Numbered from the stretch's first letter, positions 1-8,571 are shown. The stretch is 29,058 nucleotides of DNA from JAJPXC01 sp964510535 (GCA_964510535.1 CAZECG010000024.1:1-29058), one strand, 5' to 3'. Numbers and translations are program-made. The notes: a model not told the origin generated them from the letters alone.

Positions 1-137
1 AACTTTCACGCGAAACAGCCAAATCTCCCGGCAAAAAAATCATAGTATTTAACTTTGGTTAACTAATGAGGGCCTTTTTAATGGAGTTTTCGGGCAAAAA
101 ACAGGCGACAATCAACACAAGGAGGTTGTTTAATAGA

Positions 138-154
138 TATTTTTGCTATTTTTG
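138..154 (+). promoter_or_regulatory. Two tandem -7 promoter boxes upstream of the GH3-like gene
   Basis: The Bacteroidetes -7 consensus TAnnTTTG occurs twice, as TATTTTTG at 138-145 and again at 147-154. A possible -33 element, GTTG at 125-128, lies 18 bases before the second box. The ATG at 172 would then have a leader of only about 10-20 bases. The match is by eye; the consensus is established for Bacteroides. Confidence 0.5.
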
Positions 155-171
155 CTTATTATTCTAAACAG

Positions 172-1692
172 ATGGTTACTCTCACAAAAATAATAAGGCC
201 GTGGTTTCTGAAAAGAATCAGAGTGGTTGAATCGACCTACAACGACCCCCAAACGCTGCAACGCGACACGCTGGCCCGTCTTATAGACAAAGGGCGCAAA
301 ACGCTATGGGGCGACCTCCACCGATACCGTTTCATCAGAAACTATGATGAGTACGCGCGCGAGGTCGAAATCACCCCTTACGAGAAGTTGCGTCCATTTG
401 TTATGAGGATGGTGAACGGCGATAAAGATATATTATGGCCGGGAATAACGAAAAACTTCGCCCAGTCGTCGGGCACTTCCGACGGCAAAAGCAAATACAT
501 CCCCGTTACAGCCGACTCGTTCAGGCTGTCGCACTACCGCGGCGGAGCCGACGTGGTGGCACACTACCTGAACTTATACCCCGACAGCCGCATTTTCGAC
601 GGGAAGAGTTTCATCCTCGGCGGCAGCTTTGCCAACGAGCTTAAGCTCAGACCCGGGGTAAAGGTCGGTGATTTGTCGGCCAACCTGATTGACCGAATCA
701 ACCCGGCGGCCAACCTTGTGAGAATACCCGACAAGGAAACCGCTCTGATGGCCGACTGGACGAAAAAGCTCCCCGCGCTGGCCGAGAAAGCCATGAGGGA
801 GAACGTCACCAACATATCGGGGGTGCCATCATGGTTCCTGACGGTGCTGAAAGAGGTAATCAGGCGGGCGGGAGCCGACACCATCCACGACGTATGGCCG
901 AATCTCGAGGTGTTTTTCCACGGCGGCATATCATTCACGCCCTACCGCGAGCAATACCGCCGCATAACCGACCCTGCCAAAATGAGGTATCTGGAGACGT
1001 ACAACGCAAGCGAGGGCTTTTTCGCCGTACAATCGGCGCGCGACGACAACTCCATGCTATTGCTGCTTGACGCGGGCACATTCTATGAGTTCCAACCCCT
1101 CGATGACCCCGACGCCGCTCCCCTGCCCTGCTGGGGAGTGAAAGAGGGGGAGATATACTCGCTAATCATCAGCTCTTGCAACGGTCTTTGGCGCTACCCC
1201 ATCGGCGACACAGTCAAAATCGAGAGCGTCAACCCGCTGAAAATCACAATCGCCGGTCGCACGAAACACTACATCAACGCATTTGGCGAGGAAGTGATGG
1301 TTCACAACACGGATGCCGCCCTCGCCAATGCGTGTGAAGCGACCGGGGCTGAGGCAGTAAACTACACCGCCGCGCCGGTCTACGCCGGCGACCATTCGCG
1401 CGGACGCCACCAATGGCTAATCGAATGGGCAAGAAAGCCCGAATCAGTCGAAATGTTCGCCGACATCCTCGACAAAGCCCTGCAACAGGAGAACTCTGAC
1501 TATCAAGCCAAACGCAGCGGCGGCATTTTCCTTGACCGACTTGAGATAGTGACCGCCGACAACGGGCTGTTTGACCGCTGGCTCGCATCGACCGGCAAAC
1601 TCGGCGGCCAACGCAAAGTCCCGCGCCTGTGCAACGACAGGCGGTTTATCGACCCCATGCTAAGCCTGCTCGGCAATCAAACACAAGCATAA
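172..1692 (+). CDS. GH3 auxin-responsive promoter family protein (acyl-acid amido synthetase-like)
   Basis: The 506-residue protein resembles the GH3 family, whose plant members adenylate a carboxylic acid and join it to an amino acid. Three family motifs are visible: the ATP-binding loop SSGTSDGKSK at residues 99-108, YNASEGFFA at 277-285, and LWRYPIGDTV at 339-348, followed by GRTKHYINAFGEE at 362-374. The length fits bacterial GH3 proteins. There is no signal peptide, so it is probably cytoplasmic. The substrate of bacterial members is mostly unknown and nothing here identifies it. The ATG at 172 follows two promoter boxes closely. The alkaline phosphatase gene starts 26 bases after the stop with no visible promoter between, so the two are probably co-transcribed. 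The family call is secure; the reaction is inferred. Confidence 0.88.
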   Translation: MVTLTKIIRPWFLKRIRVVESTYNDPQTLQRDTLARLIDKGRKTLWGDLHRYRFIRNYDEYAREVEITPYEKLRPFVMRMVNGDKDILWPGITKNFAQSSGTSDGKSKYIPVTADSFRLSHYRGGADVVAHYLNLYPDSRIFDGKSFILGGSFANELKLRPGVKVGDLSANLIDRINPAANLVRIPDKETALMADWTKKLPALAEKAMRENVTNISGVPSWFLTVLKEVIRRAGADTIHDVWPNLEVFFHGGISFTPYREQYRRITDPAKMRYLETYNASEGFFAVQSARDDNSMLLLLDAGTFYEFQPLDDPDAAPLPCWGVKEGEIYSLIISSCNGLWRYPIGDTVKIESVNPLKITIAGRTKHYINAFGEEVMVHNTDAALANACEATGAEAVNYTAAPVYAGDHSRGRHQWLIEWARKPESVEMFADILDKALQQENSDYQAKRSGGIFLDRLEIVTADNGLFDRWLASTGKLGGQRKVPRLCNDRRFIDPMLSLLGNQTQA

Positions 1693-1718
1693 AACAACAT
1701 AAAAACACAATAACTGTC

Positions 1719-3113
1719 ATGAGAATAAAATCGCTCGTCACTCTAATCATCCTGGCAGCCTCAATGGGTTTGCAGGGTAAAGAACTCAAATACATATTCT
1801 ATTTCATCGGCGACGGCATGGGCATGGGCCACGTCATGGGGGCGCAGACCTACAAGCGCATCGTGGCCGGAGACCCCGACGGATTACTGATGACACAGTT
1901 CCCGGTAGCGGGAATGGCTATGACCTACAGCGCATCTACACCGGTGACCGACTCGGCGGCGGCAGGCACGGCTCTCGCCACAGGGCACAAGACTAAAAAC
2001 GGTATGCTCGGAATGGCTCCCGACACCACAGCCGTCACATCAATAGCCAAAACGCTGCACGACGACGGTTACGGCGTTGGCATCTGCACATCGGTCGCAT
2101 CCGACGACGCCACACCCGGAGCGTTCTACGCTCACGTCGCTAATCGCTCCATGTACTACGAAGTGGGCAAAGACGCCGCCGCATCGGGATTTGACTTCAT
2201 AGCCGGCGCGGGGCTGCGCGGTCTCGTCGACAAAAACGGCAAGCCGACCGACCTGCTCAACTGCCTCGCCAAGAGCGGTTACTCGGTGGTCAGAGGCGAA
2301 GACGGACTCAAAACCGCCAAAACCGACCGTGTGATGCTGCTCAACACCGACACCGTCAGGACATGGAACATAGGCTTCACCATCGACTCGCTCCCGGAAA
2401 CGCTGACACTGCCTGTCATCACCCGCGCCTGCCTTGACCATCTCGTAAAGAACAGCCCCGACCGATTTTTCATGATGGTCGAGGGTGGGAACATCGACCA
2501 CGCCGCACACGCCAACGACGGCGGAGCTGTCATAAAGGAGATTATCAACTTCGACCAGTCGCTGCGCATCGCCTACGACTTCTATCTCAAGCACCCCGAC
2601 GAAACTCTGATTGTGGTGACCGCCGACCACGACACCGGCGGCATGGCACTCGGCAACCCACACCTGAAATACAACGTAGAACTCGGCTATATCGACTACC
2701 AACGAATGTCGAAAGATAACTTCTCCGACGTATGCAAGGCGTTGTATCAGTCAAGCAAGTCACCCACATGGGATGAAATGAAACAAATGCTTGAAGAGAA
2801 ATTCGGGTTCTGGAAACAGGTCCCCGTCAGCGAAGCCCAGGAGAAACTGCTGATGAAGAAATTCGACGCCACCTACCGTCTGCGCGACAGCGAGGACCAA
2901 AAGACACTCTACAACAACTTCAACGCCTTTGCCGTAACCGTGTTCGACACCCTCGACCAAGTGACCGGCATCGGATGGACGACCACAAGCCACACCGGCA
3001 ACCCGGTCCCGGTGTTCGCAATCGGCACGGGAGCCGAGAAATTCGCCAAAATCAACAACAACATCGAGATACCCGCAAAGATTCTCGAACTCACCGAAAA
3101 CGACATCAGATAA
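1719..3113 (+). CDS. Alkaline phosphatase family protein, exported
   Basis: I place the start at the ATG at 1719 (464 residues) rather than at 1629, because it opens with MRIKSLVTLI and a hydrophobic stretch to about residue 19, a typical signal peptide, whereas the longer form runs back into the GH3 gene. Alkaline phosphatase motifs are present in order: metal ligand D32 in IGDGMGMGH, nucleophile S79 in TDSAAAGTA, EGGNIDHAAH at 255-264, ADHDTGG at 302-308, and the metal-binding H425 in SHTG. It should hydrolyse phosphate monoesters in the periplasm using two zinc ions and a magnesium ion. The next gene begins six bases after its stop. A phosphodiesterase-like specificity within the superfamily cannot be excluded, but the motifs fit the classical PhoA type. 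Confidence 0.92.
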   Translation: MRIKSLVTLIILAASMGLQGKELKYIFYFIGDGMGMGHVMGAQTYKRIVAGDPDGLLMTQFPVAGMAMTYSASTPVTDSAAAGTALATGHKTKNGMLGMAPDTTAVTSIAKTLHDDGYGVGICTSVASDDATPGAFYAHVANRSMYYEVGKDAAASGFDFIAGAGLRGLVDKNGKPTDLLNCLAKSGYSVVRGEDGLKTAKTDRVMLLNTDTVRTWNIGFTIDSLPETLTLPVITRACLDHLVKNSPDRFFMMVEGGNIDHAAHANDGGAVIKEIINFDQSLRIAYDFYLKHPDETLIVVTADHDTGGMALGNPHLKYNVELGYIDYQRMSKDNFSDVCKALYQSSKSPTWDEMKQMLEEKFGFWKQVPVSEAQEKLLMKKFDATYRLRDSEDQKTLYNNFNAFAVTVFDTLDQVTGIGWTTTSHTGNPVPVFAIGTGAEKFAKINNNIEIPAKILELTENDIR

Positions 3114-3119
3114 TAATAG

Positions 3120-3767
3120 ATGAAACGACTATTCACCTCTATCATCACGGCGGCCATAGTGCTCACCGCCGCCGCCCGCGAACTTGTCAACATTGACTAC
3201 GACAAAATAAGACAAGAAGTCACAGCCAACCCCGAGCAATTCCGCGCGCTGACCAACCGCTTCCTCATCGGCGACACGACACTGACAGCCGACCAGAAAG
3301 CCACAGTCTACTACGGACACGCCTTCACCCCGCAGTACGACCCCGACAGGGAATACAAAGAGCTCGACAACGCCTATAACAACGGCTCATACGGCACCGC
3401 CCTCGTCCTGGCCGAGCAGGGATTGGCCGACAACCCGGTGTCGCTCGAACTCACCATCCGCGCCTTAGTGTCGGCCACGCAGATACCCGGCATAGCACCT
3501 GCCAAAATAGCCGCACTCCGCTCCCGCTACGACATAATCGGCGACGCCATACTCTGCTCGGGCAGCGGCATAACCCCCGAATCGCCCTTCAAAGTGATAA
3601 CGGCCGACGATGAGGCCCGCGTGCTGCGCAACCTCTTTCGGGTAAAAGAAATCATCGACCGAACAACCATCCAGGGGCTGGATGCCGTAAAAGTCAGGCT
3701 CGACGAGGCAGAAGACCCGATTATCCTTTATTTCGATATCACACCCGCCCGGACCGCGGCAAAGTGA
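3120..3767 (+). CDS. DUF4919-like exported protein of unknown function
   Basis: This 215-residue protein begins MKRLFTSIITAAIVLTAAAR, a clear signal peptide with likely cleavage after the alanine run near residue 19. The mature part is acidic and probably mostly helical. The stretch YYGHAFTPQYDP around residues 63-74, and the helix pair after it, recall the DUF4919 family of Bacteroidetes; that assignment is from memory of the family and is moderately sure. No catalytic motif is visible. The segment from about residue 85 (NNGSYGTALVLAEQGLADNP) resembles a single TPR-like helix pair. It starts six bases after the phosphatase gene, so the two are almost certainly translated from one mRNA, which suggests a shared periplasmic job, but no function is established. 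Confidence 0.75.
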   Translation: MKRLFTSIITAAIVLTAAARELVNIDYDKIRQEVTANPEQFRALTNRFLIGDTTLTADQKATVYYGHAFTPQYDPDREYKELDNAYNNGSYGTALVLAEQGLADNPVSLELTIRALVSATQIPGIAPAKIAALRSRYDIIGDAILCSGSGITPESPFKVITADDEARVLRNLFRVKEIIDRTTIQGLDAVKVRLDEAEDPIILYFDITPARTAAK

Positions 3768-3821
3768 CGGCAAAAAGGCACAAACGCAAGCCAAACGCCA
3801 CATAATGTCAGACAAAACCCC

Positions 3822-3829
3822 TATATTTG
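3822..3829 (+). promoter_or_regulatory. -7 promoter box for the pseudokinase gene
   Basis: TATATTTG matches the Bacteroidetes -7 consensus TAnnTTTG. It lies 28 bases before the ATG at 3857. A possible TTG start at 3827 lies inside this box, which argues for the ATG as the true start. No convincing -33 element is seen. Confidence 0.6.
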
Positions 3830-3856
3830 CAACAACTTACCATCAATCAACCCACA

Positions 3857-4627
3857 ATGAGCGACAACATCGACAACGCCCGACACGCCGATGAAAAATG
3901 GACGGAAATCGAGCACCTCCCGCAATGGGACGAAGAGTTCTATAACGTCTACACGGCTAAAAAATTCGGCAAATGGCTCATGCTCAAAGCCCTGAAGTCA
4001 GAGCTACGCGACGACCCCAAATATCAATCCATGATTGAAAAGGAGTTTGACGTGAGATACAATCTCGCGCACCCCAACATCGTGATGATAAACGACTTTG
4101 AGGAAGTGCCGGGAATAGGCCGATGCATAATCACCGACGATGTCTACGGCGACTCATTGGCCAAATTGCTCAAAGAGGGGAAAGTCACCGAGGCCAACCT
4201 CGACAAAATCACCCACGGTCTGGTCGACGCGCTCGACTACATACAGACCAACCACATCGTCCACCACCCCCTGCGCCCCGAAACCATCATTTTCACCGAA
4301 AACGTCGGGAACCTGAAGATGATTGACGTCGGGTTTGACCAGCGCGAGCATCTCACACCGGCCGATGCATCGGAAGACATCTACAACTACGGCAAAGTGC
4401 TTGCGACCGTGCTCGACGCGCTACCCGACAAGCACCCCCACCTGCGCCGCGTGGCCGAACGATGCACCGACCCCAACCCCAAGCACCGCTACCGCGACAT
4501 ACAGAACCTGAAACTGGCACTCGCCAACAGCTCGGCCAACCGCCTCTACATAATGATAATCGCGTTTCTGGTCGTCATGCTCGGCATATTGGCGTGGCTC
4601 AACGTCAACCCACCGGCAGCCTATTAA
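3857..4627 (+). CDS. Membrane-anchored protein kinase-like protein, probable pseudokinase
   Basis: The 256-residue protein has a protein kinase fold followed by one C-terminal membrane helix (about 230-250). The lysine of the VAIK position (K44), the helix-C glutamate (E61 or E63, before LAHPNIV) and a hinge-like region are visible. The glycine-rich loop is missing. The catalytic loop reads HHPLRPET at 136-143 where active kinases have HRDLKPEN, so the catalytic Asp is Pro and the Mg-binding Asn is Thr. DFG reads DVG at 157-159. The protein probably cannot transfer phosphate and may instead bind a partner from the cytoplasmic face of the inner membrane. Start: the ATG at 3857 follows a promoter box. 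A GNAT gene starts 25 bases downstream and is probably in the same transcript. Fold and residue losses are seen; the role is inference. Confidence 0.82.
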   Translation: MSDNIDNARHADEKWTEIEHLPQWDEEFYNVYTAKKFGKWLMLKALKSELRDDPKYQSMIEKEFDVRYNLAHPNIVMINDFEEVPGIGRCIITDDVYGDSLAKLLKEGKVTEANLDKITHGLVDALDYIQTNHIVHHPLRPETIIFTENVGNLKMIDVGFDQREHLTPADASEDIYNYGKVLATVLDALPDKHPHLRRVAERCTDPNPKHRYRDIQNLKLALANSSANRLYIMIIAFLVVMLGILAWLNVNPPAAY

Positions 4628-4652
4628 ATATTTTAAACGAGAAAGATAGACG

Positions 4653-5786
4653 ATGACTATAACAATAAAAGCATTACGCCCCGAAAAAAGCGACCTGAAA
4701 AAACTGGTCAAATTCGGAATAAAACTCTACGAAGGGAACCCCTGCTATGTGCCCCCCTTGATAATGGACGACATCAACACGTTGCGCCCCGACCGCAACC
4801 CCGCATTTGACTTTTGCGAGGCACAATCGTTCATGGCCTACCGCGACGGCAAGGCAGTCGGCTCAATCACGGCAATCATTAACCGCGTGGTCAACGAGCG
4901 CACAGGCAACAGCGACCTGCGTTTCGGATTTCTCAACTTCATCGACGACACCGAGGTAGTCGACGCACTATTCAAAGCCGCCGAAGACTGGGGCCGACAA
5001 CGGGGCATGACATCTATGGTGGGGCCGATGGGATTCACCGACATGGACCATGAGGGAATGCTCACCGAAGGCTTTGACGAACTGGGCACCATGGCCACAA
5101 TCTACAACTATCCCTACTATTCAGCCCACATGGAGCGCATGGGATTCGTGAAAGATGCCGACTGGGTGGAATACCGCATAAAAATTCCGGATGCCGTGCC
5201 CGAGAAATATATGCGCATCGCCGAGATTGTCAAGAAAAAGCACAACCTCCGCATACTGAAATACACCTCAAAGAAACAAATTAAAGCCGAATACGGCCAA
5301 GCCATATTCAACCTCATCAACGAGGCCTACGACGGCCTCTACGGCTACTCGCCGCTGACACAACGCCAAATCGACCATTACATAAGCCAATACCTCGGCA
5401 TCCTGCGCCTCGACGACGTGTGCCTCATTGTCGACGACACTGACCGCCTCGTCGGTGTGGGAATATCCATCCCTTCATTCTCCCGCGCGCTCCAGAAGAG
5501 CCGCGGCCGCTTGTTCCCCACCGGCTGGTGGCACCTGCTCAAGCCGCTGAGGGGAAAGAGCGACACAGTAGACTTGCTGCTCGTCGCAGTGAAACCCGAA
5601 TATCAAAGCAAGGGTGTCAACGCGCTGCTGTTTGCCGACCTGCTGCCCCGCTACATCGCCAACGGCTACCAATGGGCCGAGAGCAACCCGGAGCTTGAGA
5701 CCAACGCCAGCGTACAGTTGCAGTGGCAATATTTCGACTACACCCAGCACCGCCGCCGCCGCTCTTGGCGCAAACCAATAGACTGA
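4653..5786 (+). CDS. GNAT-fold N-acetyltransferase-like protein
   Basis: This 377-residue protein appears to have two GNAT-like halves. The N-terminal half opens with ITIKALRPEKSDLKKLVKF, and residues 65-180 include AYRDGKAVGSI, typical of GNAT strands 2-4. The C-terminal half has DDTDRLVGVGISIPS near residue 262, then LLLVAVKPEYQSKGVNALLF near 310, where VKPEYQSKG resembles the acetyl-CoA pyrophosphate loop Q/RxxGxG/A, although its last glycine is not conserved. Similar proteins of about 370-380 residues are common in Bacteroidetes without known substrate. It lacks a signal peptide and membrane helices. It sits 25 bases after the pseudokinase, which suggests a functional pair. A perfect bidirectional terminator follows 13 bases after the stop. 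Substrate unknown. Confidence 0.78.
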   Translation: MTITIKALRPEKSDLKKLVKFGIKLYEGNPCYVPPLIMDDINTLRPDRNPAFDFCEAQSFMAYRDGKAVGSITAIINRVVNERTGNSDLRFGFLNFIDDTEVVDALFKAAEDWGRQRGMTSMVGPMGFTDMDHEGMLTEGFDELGTMATIYNYPYYSAHMERMGFVKDADWVEYRIKIPDAVPEKYMRIAEIVKKKHNLRILKYTSKKQIKAEYGQAIFNLINEAYDGLYGYSPLTQRQIDHYISQYLGILRLDDVCLIVDDTDRLVGVGISIPSFSRALQKSRGRLFPTGWWHLLKPLRGKSDTVDLLLVAVKPEYQSKGVNALLFADLLPRYIANGYQWAESNPELETNASVQLQWQYFDYTQHRRRRSWRKPID

Positions 5787-5799
5787 CAACGATAACATA

Positions 5800-5838
5800 C
5801 AATAAAAATAGGCTGCTTAAAGCAGCCTATTTTTATTG
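5800..5838. terminator. Perfect bidirectional terminator between convergent units
   Basis: A perfect 19-bp inverted repeat around one central A: GC core GGCTGC/GCAGCC with A-rich and T-rich arms (AATAAAAATA and TATTTTTATT). It gives a hairpin followed by U-rich RNA in both directions, so it can end the pseudokinase/GNAT transcript and the minus-strand glycoside hydrolase transcript. The two genes end at 5786 and 5858. Confidence 0.92.
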
Positions 5839-5857
5839 TAGATTGTGAAAGAAGTCA

Positions 5858-8437
5858 TCAGAAAGCTACGGGAACAACAATCTTGCGGGCCGAACCATCG
5901 GAGTAGCGAACGATGTTGACACCGGGTTGAGCCGTTTCGTAACGGATTCCTTGTAGGTCATAGTAGCCTACGACTGTCGCGCCATTGTTGTCGAGAATAT
6001 CTTCAACACCTGCCGCCGCGCTGTAGACAAACGTCATGACCTCGGTATAGGGGGTATTATAGCTCTTACCCGCCTTCTTGTAGGTGCCGCGAGCGCGCAG
6101 ATAGTAGGTTTTCCCGTCGACGAGCGGGTTTGAATTGATATTAATCTCGCCAAGAGGCTTGGTATCGGTGACGAAATTGGTGAGCGTGCTGACGAATGTA
6201 GCTCCGCCGCGCACAGGGAATGTCTTCTGTTCGCTAATCTCTACTCTTATACTATAAATCCCGGCATATGGAGCGAGGCTGATAGTCTGGTTAGAGTGCA
6301 CCGTCTGGCCGTTGGCTGTCGGGTTAGTGAACACCGGAGCATCGGTATAGTCAGCCGGAGCCACGTCAAACTTAGTAACGTCGCTTTGAACCGACTTGCC
6401 GTTAAGCGTCGCTGTCACGCGGGCATAGTAGGTCTCGCCGGTCGAGAGTGTGCAATCGGGGACAGTGACAGAAGTCTGGGCAGTCTCCACGCTGTATCTA
6501 ACCGTTGAGAATTTTTCATTAGCCGAGAGTTCGAGATTGTAAGTCACGCCATCCACAGCCTTCTGCCATGTCACGACGGGAGTGCGGCTGACATTAGCAT
6601 CAGAGGCTGTCGGCGACAAAATTTTGATTCTGTCGGCAACGAAACGCTGGGGAGCCGATGTAGCGTTGAGACGGTTGGGAGCCATGGCGGTGACGCGCCA
6701 CAAATAGCTTTTCCCTATGGTCAAATCAGGCAAAAGCGCGCTTGAGAACGTCTTGCTGTCAATCTCAAACGTAGCGACAATGTCGGTCATCTCCATCTCA
6801 TCGTTGTCATTTGCGATTTCAATGACGAATGAAGTGCCATCGGCCGATTCCCAACTGAAGTTAGACAGCGGCACAAGCCCTTCGCCCGCTGCGGGCGATA
6901 CTAAGCGCGGAGCCGCGCAGACGCCGGCGGATGCCCCGACAAACAGCGGAGCGTACTCATTGCCGTAACGGTCATATACAGCCACAGCCCAGCGATAGCC
7001 GGTAGCCTTGTCTTCGGGGATTGTGAATTCGGGTGTGTAAGTAACCGCCTCGAGATATTGGGGTTGACAGCCGAACTCAGCGTCGGTCAATGTTTCGGGC
7101 ACGGCATAAACCGTGTAACGGCCGTTTTCAACGCCGGTCCAAGTGAGTTTAGAATCGCTGAGGGCTACGTTCGACACCATTTTGGGGTCGTAGTTGTTGC
7201 GCCAGTGGCGGAGCGGAGCGAGAGCCCGATAGTGGTAAACGTTTTTAGCCATCAACTCGGCGATAGTGGCGTTTTTGCCGGTATCGGGGTCTTTTTCGCG
7301 GTAGGAGTTGTAACGACCGAAGGTGAAGAACACCAAGCCCGACTGGTCGGTCAACGAGCAGTCGCGAACGTGGAGTTGCTGCTGAACATATTGATCGACT
7401 TTGTAGCCACCGCCATCGGCCGTGGTAAGGTCGGTTGATGTGCTGACAAAGATGTGGCGGCCGGCCTTAGTGGCAGCGTCAATCCACCATGTGCTACCGC
7501 GTTCGAAACCGGAGTCCATCGACCAGTAAAGCTGAGGCGAAACGAAGTCGATGAGGTGGTTAAATAGCCAGTAGATGGGGTCGGAATAGATGCCGTTGTA
7601 CTGCCAGTCGGCCATACCTGAGTCAGACAAGCCATAGTCAGAAGCGTTCGGCGGGTTGCAACGTCCGGCGGGCGAGATACCGAAAGCGAGGTAGGGCTTA
7701 GTCTTGGCAACCATATCGGCAACGTCGCCAACCATTTTGTTGACATTGTCGCGACGCCAATCGGCTTGGGTCATAGTGCCGCCGGTAGCTTTGTAAGCGT
7801 TGTAGAGGCAGGAGTCGCGGCTCATGTCCGTGCCGGTAGAGTAGAAGTAGTCGTCGAAGATGAGGCCGTCAACGTCGTATTTTGTGATAATATCCTTGCA
7901 GACATCGACGATGCGCTGACGCACCTCGGGTAAGCCGGGATTGAGGATAGTTTCGCCGGTTCGCGAGAGCAACCAATCGGGATGGGAAGTCTCATAGTTT
8001 TTCTCGTTAGCCTCGTAAGGCGAACCTTTAGAATAGCGGTAGGGGTTTACCCAAGCATAAAGCTCGATACCGCGGGCGTGGCACTCATCGACGATGAGTT
8101 TCAGCGGGTCAAGCAGTGGTGTGCCGCCGCGGGTACCGGCGATTTTCTCTGACCAAGGCTCGTAGGCCGACTCATAGCAAGCGTCGCAATAAGAGCGCAC
8201 GTGGAAGTAGAGCGTGTTGACGTTGTTTTGCTGCATGCGGTCAAGCAAAGTCTTGAGGTTTGACGTCTGACGCTTGGTGTTTGTCTCGCTGTTGAGCGGC
8301 GCTGAAGGCCATTCGCCAAGATAGGTCGACATCCACACCGAGCGATGTTCGCGCTTAATCTCCGCGTCCATCGCCTGCGGCGACAACCACGTCAAAGCCA
8401 ACGCGGCGCACAATATTTTGAAAATACTCGTTTTCAT
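5858..8437 (-). CDS. GHL10 (DUF187) family glycoside hydrolase with C-terminal accessory domains
   Basis: The 859-residue protein has a signal peptide (MKTSIFKILCAALALTWLSP, cleavage near residue 25) and an N-terminal glycosyl hydrolase-like 10 domain, about 28-400. Family signatures are KREHRSVWMSTYLGEWPS at 28-45, LYAWVNPYR at 126-134, DGLIFDDYFYS at 190-200, and SPQLYWSMD near 300. Members are TIM barrels; the acidic pair in FDDYFY is the probable active site. Fibronectin-III-like repeats follow from about 500 to 700. The last ~45 residues (GYYDLQGIRYETAQPGVNIVRYSDG) resemble the C-terminal tail common on exported Bacteroidales proteins. It is the last gene of the SusCD locus, separated from it by 134 bases that hold two hairpins. 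It probably cleaves the glycan or peptidoglycan-like polymer bound by SusD, but the substrate is not determined. Confidence 0.85.
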   Translation of the reverse strand: MKTSIFKILCAALALTWLSPQAMDAEIKREHRSVWMSTYLGEWPSAPLNSETNTKRQTSNLKTLLDRMQQNNVNTLYFHVRSYCDACYESAYEPWSEKIAGTRGGTPLLDPLKLIVDECHARGIELYAWVNPYRYSKGSPYEANEKNYETSHPDWLLSRTGETILNPGLPEVRQRIVDVCKDIITKYDVDGLIFDDYFYSTGTDMSRDSCLYNAYKATGGTMTQADWRRDNVNKMVGDVADMVAKTKPYLAFGISPAGRCNPPNASDYGLSDSGMADWQYNGIYSDPIYWLFNHLIDFVSPQLYWSMDSGFERGSTWWIDAATKAGRHIFVSTSTDLTTADGGGYKVDQYVQQQLHVRDCSLTDQSGLVFFTFGRYNSYREKDPDTGKNATIAELMAKNVYHYRALAPLRHWRNNYDPKMVSNVALSDSKLTWTGVENGRYTVYAVPETLTDAEFGCQPQYLEAVTYTPEFTIPEDKATGYRWAVAVYDRYGNEYAPLFVGASAGVCAAPRLVSPAAGEGLVPLSNFSWESADGTSFVIEIANDNDEMEMTDIVATFEIDSKTFSSALLPDLTIGKSYLWRVTAMAPNRLNATSAPQRFVADRIKILSPTASDANVSRTPVVTWQKAVDGVTYNLELSANEKFSTVRYSVETAQTSVTVPDCTLSTGETYYARVTATLNGKSVQSDVTKFDVAPADYTDAPVFTNPTANGQTVHSNQTISLAPYAGIYSIRVEISEQKTFPVRGGATFVSTLTNFVTDTKPLGEININSNPLVDGKTYYLRARGTYKKAGKSYNTPYTEVMTFVYSAAAGVEDILDNNGATVVGYYDLQGIRYETAQPGVNIVRYSDGSARKIVVPVAF

Positions 8438-8471
8438 AAATTAAAACTCATTTATTGTTACTCTTTTAGAA

Positions 8472-8505
8472 AAAGCAGAGACCCGGTTAAACGCGCCCCT
8501 GCTTT
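8472..8505 (-). terminator. Terminator-like hairpin just upstream of the glycoside hydrolase gene
   Basis: On the minus strand AAAGCAG and CTGCTTT form a 7-bp stem around a 20-base GC-rich loop, followed by UUUCU. It lies 34 bases before the glycoside hydrolase ATG and about 70 bases after the PKD lipoprotein stop. It could reduce read-through into the last gene, or simply stabilise mRNA ends. Confidence 0.5.
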
Positions 8506-8530
8506 AATCATTTGTAGGCTTAGCGCCATA

Positions 8531-8553
8531 GCCTCCGCCAAACGCGCGGAGGC
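8531..8553 (-). repeat. GC-rich intercistronic hairpin after the PKD lipoprotein gene
   Basis: GCCTCCGC at 8531-8538 pairs perfectly with GCGGAGGC at 8546-8553 around a 7-base loop. It begins 18 bases after the minus-strand stop codon and has no U-run, so by itself it is not an intrinsic terminator. It may protect the 3' end of the upstream mRNA from exonucleases. Confidence 0.6.
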
Positions 8554-8571
8554 CATGATGCATCTAATATT

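Noticed and set aside
50..57. TAACTTTG box near the window start as a promoter
   Set aside because: It matches the -7 consensus but lies 115 bases before the GH3-like gene, with two closer boxes downstream; it may belong to a gene outside the window.
1629..1718. N-terminal extension of the alkaline phosphatase into the GH3 gene
   Set aside because: The extension is basic and unstructured and hides the signal peptide that begins at 1719.
2040..2702. 220-codon minus-strand ORF antisense to the alkaline phosphatase gene
   Set aside because: It is a mirror of the phosphatase coding frame with an unnatural Val/Gly-rich composition.
3827..3856. TTG start extending the pseudokinase by ten residues
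   Set aside because: The TTG lies inside the TATATTTG promoter box, so it would not be transcribed; ATG at 3857 is used.
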